Assembly: GCA_029876055.1 (NCBI GenBank)
Contig: CM056879.1
Span: 1,798,001-1,862,000, forward strand
DNA length: 64,000 bases
Direction of reading: 5' to 3'
Source: Madurella fahalii
Lineage: Eukaryota > Ascomycota > Sordariomycetes > Sordariales
Within the stretch, counting starts at the first letter, position 1, and every line of letters starts with the position of its first letter. Position numbers and translations under genes: made by a program. This document shows positions 55,124 to 64,000 of this stretch, piece by piece. The notes under the pieces were generated by a model. It saw only the letters and a program-made list of their open reading frames with translations. It did no database searches and was not told the origin of the DNA.

Positions 55124-57247
55124 GGTTGCTGTGCTGTGGAAGGAAATGGGATTTCTTAGAAAGTAAACCCCGACTCCAAACTGGGAAATGACAAACGCTC
55201 TATAACGCCAAAGCCAATATTCAAGGGATGTTCATTTCTACAAAATCCCTGCAGCAGCTGGCTACCTAAGCGCCCTCAGCTTCGCAAGATATACAGATTG
55301 ACAGGGCACAGATACTTGTTGGGTATCAGTATCACGATTGAGCTTTTGGTGCACTTGCCCCGTCGAACTTGACGATCTATTATTATCGCTGTCGCGTTCC
55401 GACTTCTTCACCTGGCAACCCGAAGTGCGAAAGGCCAACACCGGATCCTACCGTGCGCCGCTGAGGTTACGTGGGAAGTGGGACTTGTGGCTGAGGCAGT
55501 GAAGGTCGAGGTGGGAAATATGTCTCAACGCGGCGCTGTCCAGATGCGACCCTGGCTCCATGGGGGGAATCTGCCGAGCAATAGCAGGCAGTCCCTTTGG
55601 AGGTCAGATATCGGATTACGGAGGAATCGTCAATCCAGCAGTGAGGCTTCTAGGTTGTTCAAGGCCGCGACCTGTGATTGTGCAAGGCGTGGCGTGGCGT
55701 TGGAAACACGGGGCCTTTGAAAAACCGATGCATGAGGCGATTAGCAGGTGCACTCGTCGTCTGCCTAGATCTGACATGACAGCAAGTGACGGCAATTTGA
55801 AGTTGGGATTTTGTCATTGCACTGCGAGCAAGGCATATTGCTAGAGCTTGCTGTCATCGGGTACTAGTAGCCTTCTTGTGATGCCCGAGTCGGCCTTCGT
55901 CGAGATGGTGGCCGGCGGATCGGACGAACTATCTAGTCTCCGTGTGTGACAATGACATGTGAGGGGCTCCCATCACCCCCCACGATAGAAAGACGGTATG
56001 CCCTACTTCGTGACGTAGAGGGTGCGGGCTCGCTGCAGGTTGCAGCTGAGATTAGTATCAGCTAATGCACCAGTTAGTGGCCGGGAGGTAGAACCCCGCC
56101 CGCTGTCTCGTGGAGGCGAGTCCTTGGAACGGCATTTGGTCCGCGGGGCGGCATCTGCCGCTGCTCGTGGTGGTGTCGAGAGCTGGCTAGAGAGATGCAA
56201 CCCTAGAACCCAAAGTCGATAAGATGCGCGGGGTGGCCTCACAATTGGTTCAGCTGGCGGGAAACCTGCTTCTGCAACACACACAGCAGCCAAAGCCGAG
56301 GTTGCATCGGGACATTCACAAGTGGGCAGTGCTACTAAGGTCAGGAGCACTACGCGCGAACCACCTCGTCTCCCCCGAGCACGCCAGCCGCCAGCCGCCA
56401 GCCGCCAGCCGCCAATTTGATGCAACCTCCACCTGTGCGTTTGGGACTTTACGAGCGCACCTGTGCTCTCTCGCCATGTGTTGGGACTTTACGAGTGTCG
56501 GGCTGTGTGCCGGTATTGCTCGCATCTGATGCAACCGGAAAGGAACCGAACCCTGCTGGCCGTCAGGTCCTTTGTTTGGCCTACAGGGCTGTTGAGGGAG
56601 GCCGGCCACGCGCTACCATTCCAGGCAATCCGTCAGCTGACAGGACGCTATCCCCATTGCGCTCCGCAGGTGGGATGCAGTCCCAGATCTAAATCAAGAT
56701 CAAGGTCGGCGACTCTCTCTCTAGCTGGTGTAGTTAGCGTTAATAAGCTCGCGTGGCTGGCCGTAGCTGGTCTTGGCTGCAGACTGCGCGCCGCAACATC
56801 TGATGCCTGGTGGCCAACGGGCGTCCGGACATGGCTGTGAATCTCGGATCATGAGAAGCTATGTCCGCAGTCATCGAGCTAAGCGTCAGATGTTGCACTG
56901 CAACTGGCCAATACCGGATGGTGACTTACTGATTCCTCCTGTACCCCAATGAGCCTCGCCACCTCATTTAGGTCATAAGAATGTCCCCCTCCAGACTCCC
57001 CGCCATGAGACCCTGGTATTGTCCGTAACCGTTACTGCTCTGGGATACAGCACGCCGGTTGAGAGTTGTGCTGCCAGTTCCGCTGCCGCTCGTTTCTCGC
57101 TCGTGAGCGTATCACCGCCCCCTTCTCTACTTGCCGCGACTGCCGCACCCGCACTAGGGTCGATGGTTGGCCACAGCCCGCCGTCGTCCGTCTTCATATA
57201 GCAAGTCCCGGTCCCGGAGAGTAAGAGCGAAGCAAGAGCCCCCCGGC
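55124..57247. other. Intergenic with small tandem repeats
   Basis: 2.1 kb between divergent genes. It contains a 7-bp tandem repeat (unit CCAGCCG, about 4.5 copies, 56383-56414) and two copies of the 15-mer TTGGGACTTTACGAG at 56441-56455 and 56481-56495, exactly 40 bp apart. Open frames here are short and show no domain. Confidence 0.5.
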
Positions 57248-59712
57248 ATGACCTCGGCTGGCAGAGAATACCCCGCCATGGGGAGAGATGTCGACCTGAC
57301 GGGCCTCGACGGTGCCCAGTTGGAGCTGGGAGAGAAAGCGGAGGTGGATTGGACGCCCGGGAAGCAAGAGTATGCCGTGATGCTCACGCTCGCCGTCATC
57401 TCACTGATGGTGGCCTTGGATGCAACGATCCTCGTGTCCGTTCTGCCGGTAAGTGCGACGCTCTGGTTCTCCTGGGGACGGCGTGAAACTGATTATCTGG
57501 ACCAGACATTAGCAGAGGATCTGGGGGGGACAGCAACGGATGCGTTCTGGGCGGGGACATCGTACCTGCTGTCGTGTGCTGTGTGCCAGCCCTTCATTGC
57601 CGCCCTCTCCGACATCTTCGGGCGCAAGGAGATGCTCCTGGCGTCAGTCTTGTTCTTCACGATCGGGACGGTTCTTTGCGCGCCTATCGCTAAAGACTTC
57701 ACCGTCTTCTTCGTGGGTCGCTCGATCCAGGGAATCGGTGGCGGTGGCATTATCACCATGGGACAGGTAATCTTCGCCGATATCGTACCGCTGCGGCAGC
57801 GACCGAAGTATTTCTCATTGGTTCTGGCTGCTTGGGCGCTCGGCAGCGTCCTGGGGCCCTTGATAGGAGGGCTGTTTGTTGAGCATGTCATTTGGACATG
57901 GTGTTTCTACATTAATGTGAGTGCTTTGTTCCCAACTCCTACCTGATTACTCGGCCCTTGGGTAGACTAGTTACAGGGGATAATTCCGTCCCCGAGTGGA
58001 CTTTGAATTTCATCGCTGACGCAGAAATCCCTCTTCAGTTTCCGTTCTGTGCCTTGGGCCTTGTCCTCGTCCCAATCTATGTCAAGCTCACCACTGAGAA
58101 GACGTCACTCGTTTCCAAGCTGGTACGGGTCGACTGGGTAGGCGGCTTTTTATTCATTGGCGGCCTGACCAGTTTCCTGGTGGGAATATCATGGGCTGGA
58201 ATCCAATACGAATGGAAAAGCGTCCAAGCGATTACGCCCATGGTTGTCGGCATAATAGGCGTGATTCTCGCAGTTATCTGGGAGTGCTATGGCGCCCGGG
58301 AACCGTTTCTCCGGCCGTCTCTCTTCCACTCCACGTCAGCACTTGCCACCTACGCCTGCGCTCTCTTTCAGGGATTTATTGTAAGCCTCCCGGCTCCCAG
58401 GCACGCCGCCCATGCACGGCCTGCTAGCGCTAACACTCGGCCAACTCTAGCTCTTTTGCGCGCTGTACTACATACCATTCTACTTCACTGCCATCAAGTT
58501 TGAGCCGCCAACACAGTCTGGTTTGGACATCTTTCCCGTTACATGCTTTCTTCTCCCTGGCAGCATTGTCATCTCTTTGGTTACGACCCGGATTGGCCGC
58601 TACCGATGGGCCATCTGGAGCGGGTGGGTCATCACGACGATTGGGTGCGGTCTCCTACTGCTCCTGGATGAGTACACAAAGACGGCTGTCTGGGCTGTCA
58701 TCCTTGCAATCTTTGGCATCGGCCACGGCATGCTCCTTACCAGCGTCAATGTCGGGATTCAGGCCGTGAGCCACGTGGAAGACGCCGGACGCGCGGCTGC
58801 TATGTACGCATTTATGCGGACTTTGGGCATGTCGTTCGGTGTGGCAGTTGGAGGCACCGTGTTTCAAAATGTTATGGGCAACAAGCTCGACGAGCTCGGC
58901 CTGCCGGATAGCATCGTGCACAACTCCGAGGCATTTGTCAAGACAATGGCTCTGATGCTTCCGGCGGACCCCACACGCAAGGGCGCGTTGCAAGCGTGTA
59001 AGCAAAAGTCCCATAGAGCCTGATCGATAAGACTAATAACAGCGACGCAGATCTCGCGGGATTCCACGGCGTCTACTGGACGATCACCGGGGCAGCCATT
59101 GCATCCTTTCTGATTAGTCTCGTTATCAAACATCACAACATGGACAAGCTTCTCGAGTCCAAGTTTGTGTTGCAGGGGGCCAAAGCTCCCGCCGCGTCCG
59201 TCATGGCTGTGGCATCAACACCAGCCAGACCGGACGGCGAGGCGCATGACAGATCCGTGGCTGACGTGCCTATGTTCAAGGGCTCAATAACAACCTGCAG
59301 CCGGATACCGTCTAGCTTCGACACGGAAAGTACCAGCACATACTCGGCTGCTAAACAGCCACAAGATTCATCGCTCGAGGACCAAGGAATCAGTCTCGAC
59401 GGCATGAACAGCGCCGACTTTGCCGAGGAGATAGCAGCCGTGGCCTATTACATCGAGCCCGGCGGCAGAATAATCCCAGTGGACATACTCGCCGATTCCA
59501 GGCCGGGGTCCCAGGCTGCATCGATACGTGGGATTGAGAAGTCAGACTTCGAGACGTCGGCGATTGCCCGCGCCGAGCTTGTGCCCGAAGAGGCCAGCCC
59601 GGAGTCGCTCTTCGCCAAGGTCTGCGCGTCCGGGCAGCTAGTACGTCCGGACGCGGCCGAGCACGAAGCCATGTTCGCGGACCTAGCACCAGCGTGGATG
59701 CATCGGACTTGA
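57248..59712 (+). CDS. MFS drug-efflux-type transporter (DHA2/14-helix type)
   Basis: Five exons, 57248-57448, 57506-57916, 58039-58380, 58451-58997 and 59051-59712, encode 720 residues. The N-terminus is cytosolic, then TM1 (MLTLAVISLMVALDATILV) with the LDATI motif common in 14-helix drug:H+ antiporters. SVLPTLAEDLGGTATDAFW spans the first splice, motif A is SDIFGRKE, and GRSIQGIGGGGI resembles motif C-region glycines. Many further helices follow, ending near SFLISLVIKHHNMDKL. A hydrophilic tail of about 180 residues follows the last helix, longer than usual. It probably exports small molecules, as in toxin or drug efflux; the substrate is unknown. The first intron (57449-57505, 57 nt) has no stop and is a multiple of three. 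No biosynthetic genes adjoin it. Confidence 0.88.
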
Positions 59713-60050
59713 AGGACAACGAAGGGGATGAAGGAGATGGTGAGTGAGGATCAAGTCACGCGCATTGATCAATACCCATTGTTTTAGGAGTTTTTGTTTT
59801 TTTTCTTTCTTTTTTGCATGGAAAATGGATAGGGAGTTCCGGATGGGGGCTGCATTTTCACCCAACTGTACTGCCATGCCACGTAGTTTACAAACCGGGT
59901 TTAGTAATACTAGTACAAGCTGAGCTCATTTAAATGAGAGCTGGTGAGAAAGTGCGACGACCTCGGTGTCAGCCTTTCGTTCTACCTTATCTAGGCAGTG
60001 ATGTTGCTTGGAATTGCCTCTTACTGTGTAGTTGTCGCCCGTTGGGGTCG

Positions 60051-60072
60051 AAAAAAAAAAAAAAAAAAAAAA
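60051..60072 (+). repeat. Poly-A run of 22
   Basis: Uninterrupted 22 A in an intergenic region. It is not followed by a recognisable retroposed gene, and no target duplication was spotted around it. Confidence 0.9.
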
Positions 60073-60230
60073 GGGCGCAGGTTGCACGGCTGGCAACACG
60101 TCACAAGGTGGAACTTTGTTGGTTGCATTTGGGGTCGAAGCTGGGGGCTGATGAACATGCAGTCCCGTCCCGTGCCGCAATGTCGGGCACATTGTCGGCC
60201 GCAAGAAACCAATCCCGGGCGAAGTTTGCA

Positions 60231-60254
60231 GTGTTGCTGCGGCCGCAGCAACAC
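60231..60254. repeat. Perfect 24-bp palindrome
   Basis: Half-site GTGTTGCTGCGG is followed directly by its exact reverse complement CCGCAGCAACAC, with NotI-type GCGGCCGC at the centre. It could be a dimeric factor-binding site or cruciform-prone sequence. It lies 520 bp downstream of the MFS gene and over 2 kb upstream of the CFEM gene. Confidence 0.85.
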
Positions 60255-62251
60255 TACCAAAAAGTAGGAGTTCGGCACGGGTGTCGTGGCACAACAACCG
60301 GCTAGCCCGGGTGGAAAGGACCGCCCTTGAGTAAACCAAACGGTGTCGAAGGAATTGTTAGTCCAGGATGGCGGTGTCGGTTTAACCAGATTGGTACATA
60401 TTTTGCATTTTTAGGCATCCAACGCATGAGTCCAGGGGCCTTCGCTACCTGCAGCTCAGGAGATGAGCGACACCTAAATCGGATGCAAGCCCGTGGTCGA
60501 GGGATGCAACCGTTTCGGGTGGCTCTCAAACCCCACAAACAGTTCCAGGGGAGAAATGACAAGGGCCGGATTGAGTGGTAGAAGTAACGCCTTCGTTCGG
60601 CTCCATACTTTGGACTAGACAGGAACACCACCCAAAAAGAAAATTTTTTTTTTTTTTTTAAGAAGAGAATATACCAGACAAAATGATATAGGGAGGGCGT
60701 TGTTAATGCCATTTAGCTGAGTGTTTGCGGCCCTTTGTTGCTCAGAACGAGCAGCGCTCTCAAACGGAGATATTCATGACATGTCCCGTCCCGCCCAGAA
60801 CTAATTCATACGTCTAGTGTACAAGGCCAGCTAGTGTAGAGGGCAAACACGTGGCAAGGCACCTCTGCATTCCCAATACATTCTAACGCCACCATACACT
60901 AGGGTATGTGCTTGTCCTCCAACCAAGTTGGTCGTGAACCAGGTCTGTGCAATTTTGGCCCCCCTAGTGACACGCAGGGGTTGAGGCTGGACTATGGAGC
61001 GACACAGAGGGAAAGTCCATACCGTGGCGGTTGCTGGTACTACTACACTATTTAGTTGGTAATCCACCTTATCCAAAGGGCCCAACAAATATGGATGATG
61101 AATGCATATGTACTGGCAACTCCGTTGTGGGGCGCTTGGGAGATGGGGTCCCGAACCACAGAAAGGACAAACCTTTGACATTGGACGTTTCGCTGCGGCT
61201 GGCATCGAACTAGTGTAATGCATTCCTCTTCTGCTACACAGCGGATTTCGTCGACCCGACAGCGAAAAGTGAGCTCAACTTTATCCGAGACTTGCTGATC
61301 TACGGTGCGAAGTGTTGGGGCCAGGGTTAGCTCATGCTGACCGCTGAAGGATTCGTGGTGCACAGGGTGCGGAACCATTACCTGATCAGGATGACATGCA
61401 GGGTCTTGTAAATTGAAACTGCAAGCTCGCACTTAGCATTCTCCTTGATGGTCGATCCTCTCGCCGTCTGCTCTCGAGCGTGTTCTCAAGGTACAGTTAG
61501 TAGTGTAGAGGGCACTTATAGCGGAGGTGGATCCAGACGCGGACAAAGCCAACCCGGATCGGGATGCACTGGCCACCTGCCATTTTCTGCACTGCCCCGC
61601 AAAACTGGTGGCGGATGTGCTTGGTGGGACCCGGCCAAAAATAGTCGGGCCGCAAGGCTGGAGTTGCTGCTTTATCGCTTCCGCTGCCGTTGCCAGCCTT
61701 GCCAAGGCCTTCCTTCACCACGCCCCCTTCCGAGTCGTCTGGACTGAGCCTCATTCCGACAGAACATGGCACACGAAATGTGAAGTTTCAGCCTCCTGCA
61801 CACCGGCTAACTTCCCGTCCTTGCATTCGCTTGTTGACAGTGATGAATTTTTATCTTGTTTAACAACGAAGGGAAAAAAGGAGATGAAATAACTAAAAAA
61901 AAGCTGATAAACAAAACAGAAAGAAAAAAAAAAACATTAAAAAAACATCTTTGGCGGTAATGCCTGACTGGTTCCGCTAGCCCCACATCTATCCCAGGCC
62001 CCATGTCTTCCTTCCGCTGATTCTCAAATCATATCTTCTCAACGTTGCAGGGAAAAGAAGACCCTGCCGCAAGGCGCATGGGGCTGTGCCTCATCCCGTC
62101 TTCTGCCCGCGAGAGGCACAACCGATTCTTGAGACCGAGGCCCTGTCCCAACAGGCCGGCCACCGCCTGGGGGCGGAATCTCCCCAGTGTCAGCCTGGAG
62201 ATGGCGATACCCCCGGATGTGGTGGCGGGATTTGGGTTGGGCCCGCAGCCC

Positions 62252-62258
62252 TATATAA
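62252..62258 (+). promoter_or_regulatory. TATA box candidate of the CFEM gene
   Basis: TATATAA lies about 135 bp upstream of the ATG at 62390, a usual distance for a fungal TATA element. The leader after it is C/A-rich (caagcctcactcctctctc), consistent with a highly expressed gene. Confidence 0.55.
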
Positions 62259-62389
62259 TTCGAAGCCACTCCCCGACACATTGACGTTGTTCAACAGCAT
62301 CAAGCCTCACTCCTCTCTCACAATACAAGTCCACCTTGACACGCGATCAACCGTCTAATTCCTACCAAAACCATCCAAACATTTCCAAG

Positions 62390-62926
62390 ATGCAGCTCTC
62401 CATCACCAAGACCCTCCTCTTCCTCCTTCCTCTGGCCGCTGCCCCGCTGGCCCAGGCCCAGGACCTCGGCGATGTCATAAACGACGTTACCGACACCGTC
62501 TCGAGCGCCGCCGACAGCGTCTCAGAGTTCTTCGGTCCTGACGGCCCCGGAGGCAGGATCGGCGCTTTCCCCGACTGCGCCCATGAATGCCTGCGGAGGG
62601 TCGCCGGTGACCTCAACTGCGGCCCCTCGGACATCAGCTGCCTCTGCGGCAGCGACCAAGGCGTCAACTGGAACAACCGGGTGGCCCAGTGCAACTCCAA
62701 CAACACCCAGGGCGCCTGCGACGAGAATGCCATGAATCAGGTCGACCTCGATGGCATCTGCAGGGCCATTGACGGCGTCGACGCCGCCATCGACGAAACG
62801 GGCGACGCCTTCGGCAGGCTCTTGGGCCTCGATGATGAGAACGCCGCTGGCCACGCCAAGGCCGCTGGCACCGTCACAATCGGTGTCCTGGCCGCCGTGG
62901 CCGGGTACGCGGCAATGATGCTCTAA
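62390..62926 (+). CDS. CFEM-domain protein, probably GPI-anchored
   Basis: Single exon of 178 residues. The N-terminal signal peptide is MQLSITKTLLFLLPLAAAPL with cleavage near AQAQ (residue 22-24). The CFEM domain (residues about 60-125) has the eight expected cysteines: FPDCAHEC, LNCGPSDISCLC, AQCNSNN, GACDEN and LDGIC, with the Asp in ISCLCGSD that in haem-binding CFEM proteins helps coordinate iron. A hydrophobic C-terminus (VTIGVLAAVAGYAAMML) preceded by small residues fits a GPI-anchor signal. CFEM proteins act at the cell wall in haem/iron uptake, adhesion or host interaction; which applies here is unknown. The start was chosen at the first ATG (ccaagATGCAG). Confidence 0.92.
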   Translation: MQLSITKTLLFLLPLAAAPLAQAQDLGDVINDVTDTVSSAADSVSEFFGPDGPGGRIGAFPDCAHECLRRVAGDLNCGPSDISCLCGSDQGVNWNNRVAQCNSNNTQGACDENAMNQVDLDGICRAIDGVDAAIDETGDAFGRLLGLDDENAAGHAKAAGTVTIGVLAAVAGYAAMML

Positions 62927-64000
62927 AAGCGGGGACTGGCGGGGGTTACGGTTAATAATGGGTTGTCGGGTCCGGCGTTCTCTTTCCCTACGGGGCTTCA
63001 TTTAGCGTTGATGGATCTGGGTCAGGCATATGCTTTCTAAAATGGTCTTATGCACAATAGACAAACCGGGCAGAAAGTCCTTCTTCACCTTCTCATACTT
63101 TTCTTCTCACCGTGCTTCATCGCTGGGCGGCCAAAGAGTAGAACCCTCCCTGTCACTCTGCTATCGTCTTTCGTCTCGTCCACTGTGATTGTACTGTACA
63201 TGGCGGACTCGGCCGTTGGCCACGCCGTGTCAGCCACCCTCCTTTTGGCCGCTGTAGAACTGACCGCCGTACGCTTACGTGTAGCTCATACTTTCCAGGG
63301 TCACGCCGATCTCGATGCCGTATGCGGGACGCTGCCACGGCGACCTGTGGGCCCGCCATCCTGAAGACCGGGTCCTGTTCAAAGAAACCCAACGACCGGG
63401 TTGCTGGGCATTTTCGACATGTTCTGCTTCTGGCCGCGACCCGGTTAATTTGGGATCGGTCTGGAATGGATGGTGCGCGGTCAGTTCTGTGAGAATTTAG
63501 TTTTAGCGTCTAATTCGACACATGAGAGATAGCTTCGTAGCAAGCACCAAGGAGCCGTGCCGCCGTTAGCTTGCGCATACCTGTCGACGCGTCTTGCCCT
63601 GTTGGTGCGATGGCTTGCTTATCTTATCGGCCGCCACGGCCTCATGGTGCTTGAGTGGCAGAGCTTGGCTGCAGGTGAGCTGCATCGGTGTCGCGTTAGT
63701 GCCCAATCGGATTGGATAGCGGTATGTCAGTGGCGGTTGGCAGTCCCCTAGTCTTCCTTGTCAGATACCATCGGAGCTTTGCTTCGTTTGTTCAAGCTCT
63801 GCAACGACAAGCTCTGCAACGGCAGCAACGCTGGTCCTGTCGTGCTTTTTCGCTTCTTCTGCTTTCCAATGATTCACCGGACTGTTTCATCGCTCTGTTG
63901 CAAATCGCTAGAGCTGGATTTCCTGGAACCTGCCGTCACACACCTCGCTCCCTCAATAGTCTCCTGGGGCAATCAATTCGCGACGGCTGGGCAGCGGCCA
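62927..64000. other. 3' flank of the CFEM gene to window end, no gene seen
   Basis: About 1.1 kb with only short overlapping frames and no recognisable protein. A gene could begin beyond the right edge. Confidence 0.45.

Larger units (their letters stand above)
59713..62389. other. Intergenic region, no gene seen
   Basis: 2.7 kb without a supported gene. It holds a 22-A run (60051-60072), the palindrome at 60231-60254 and further A/T runs near 60650 and 61925. The right end is the promoter of the CFEM gene. Confidence 0.5.

Overview
This is nuclear DNA of a filamentous ascomycete, most likely a Sordariomycete and plausibly Sordariales (lineage is inference). Genes carry many short GT..AG introns (44-134 bp), coding sequence is GC-rich, and the gene set is typically fungal: alpha-1,3-glucan synthase, a CFEM protein, a fungal rhodopsin-domain membrane protein, F-box/ankyrin proteins, a GH18 chitinase and Pogo-type DNA transposons with apparent RIP-type decay. 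Intron junctions below were derived by hand from splice consensus and reading frame, so each multi-exon model is a prediction whose exon lengths sum to a whole number of codons.

Layout. 1-6113: 3' four-fifths of an alpha-1,3-glucan synthase, cut by the left edge. 6.7-6.9 kb: two intron-containing proline-type tRNA-like genes on the minus strand. 8.2-8.9 kb: acetolactate decarboxylase. 9.8-10.25 kb: a short TG..CA repeat element, followed by a good tRNA-Gly(GCC). 10.9-14.7 kb: a divergent pair, a cytochrome P450 (minus) and a DUF4188-type protein (plus). 15.0-25.3 kb: transposon island. It has two related Pogo-type elements (15041-16901 and 22470-25293) flanking a hypothetical gene, a polysaccharide deacetylase and a SET-domain gene broken by an in-frame TGA. 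The second Pogo copy has been hit by three later insertions, each with its own target-site duplication; removing them leaves about 1859 bp against 1861 bp for the first copy.

26.8-36.4 kb: a small secreted Kex2-type protein, a GH18 chitinase, a head-to-head pair of ribosomal genes (ubiquitin-S27a fusion and S26) and a seven-helix rhodopsin-domain protein. 37.4-41 kb: an intact F-box/ankyrin gene and an inverted decayed relative. 41.3-50.4 kb: a housekeeping block with chaperonin subunit CCT-eta, an Spt10-like acetyltransferase with a very histidine-rich tail, mitochondrial ribosomal protein uS2m and a CBS/PB1 membrane protein. 52.5-59.7 kb: a single-pass membrane protein, a DUF829/TMEM53-like protein with polyglutamine and a 14-helix-type MFS transporter. 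62.4-62.9 kb: a CFEM protein.

The glucan synthase, chitinase, deacetylase and CFEM protein all relate to the cell wall but are scattered and do not form a cluster. No CRISPR, rRNA or prokaryotic operon structure is seen. The most interesting material is the transposon island: nested insertions and a 17-bp tandem motif inside the Pogo terminal repeats whose sequence, but not spacing, differs between the two elements.
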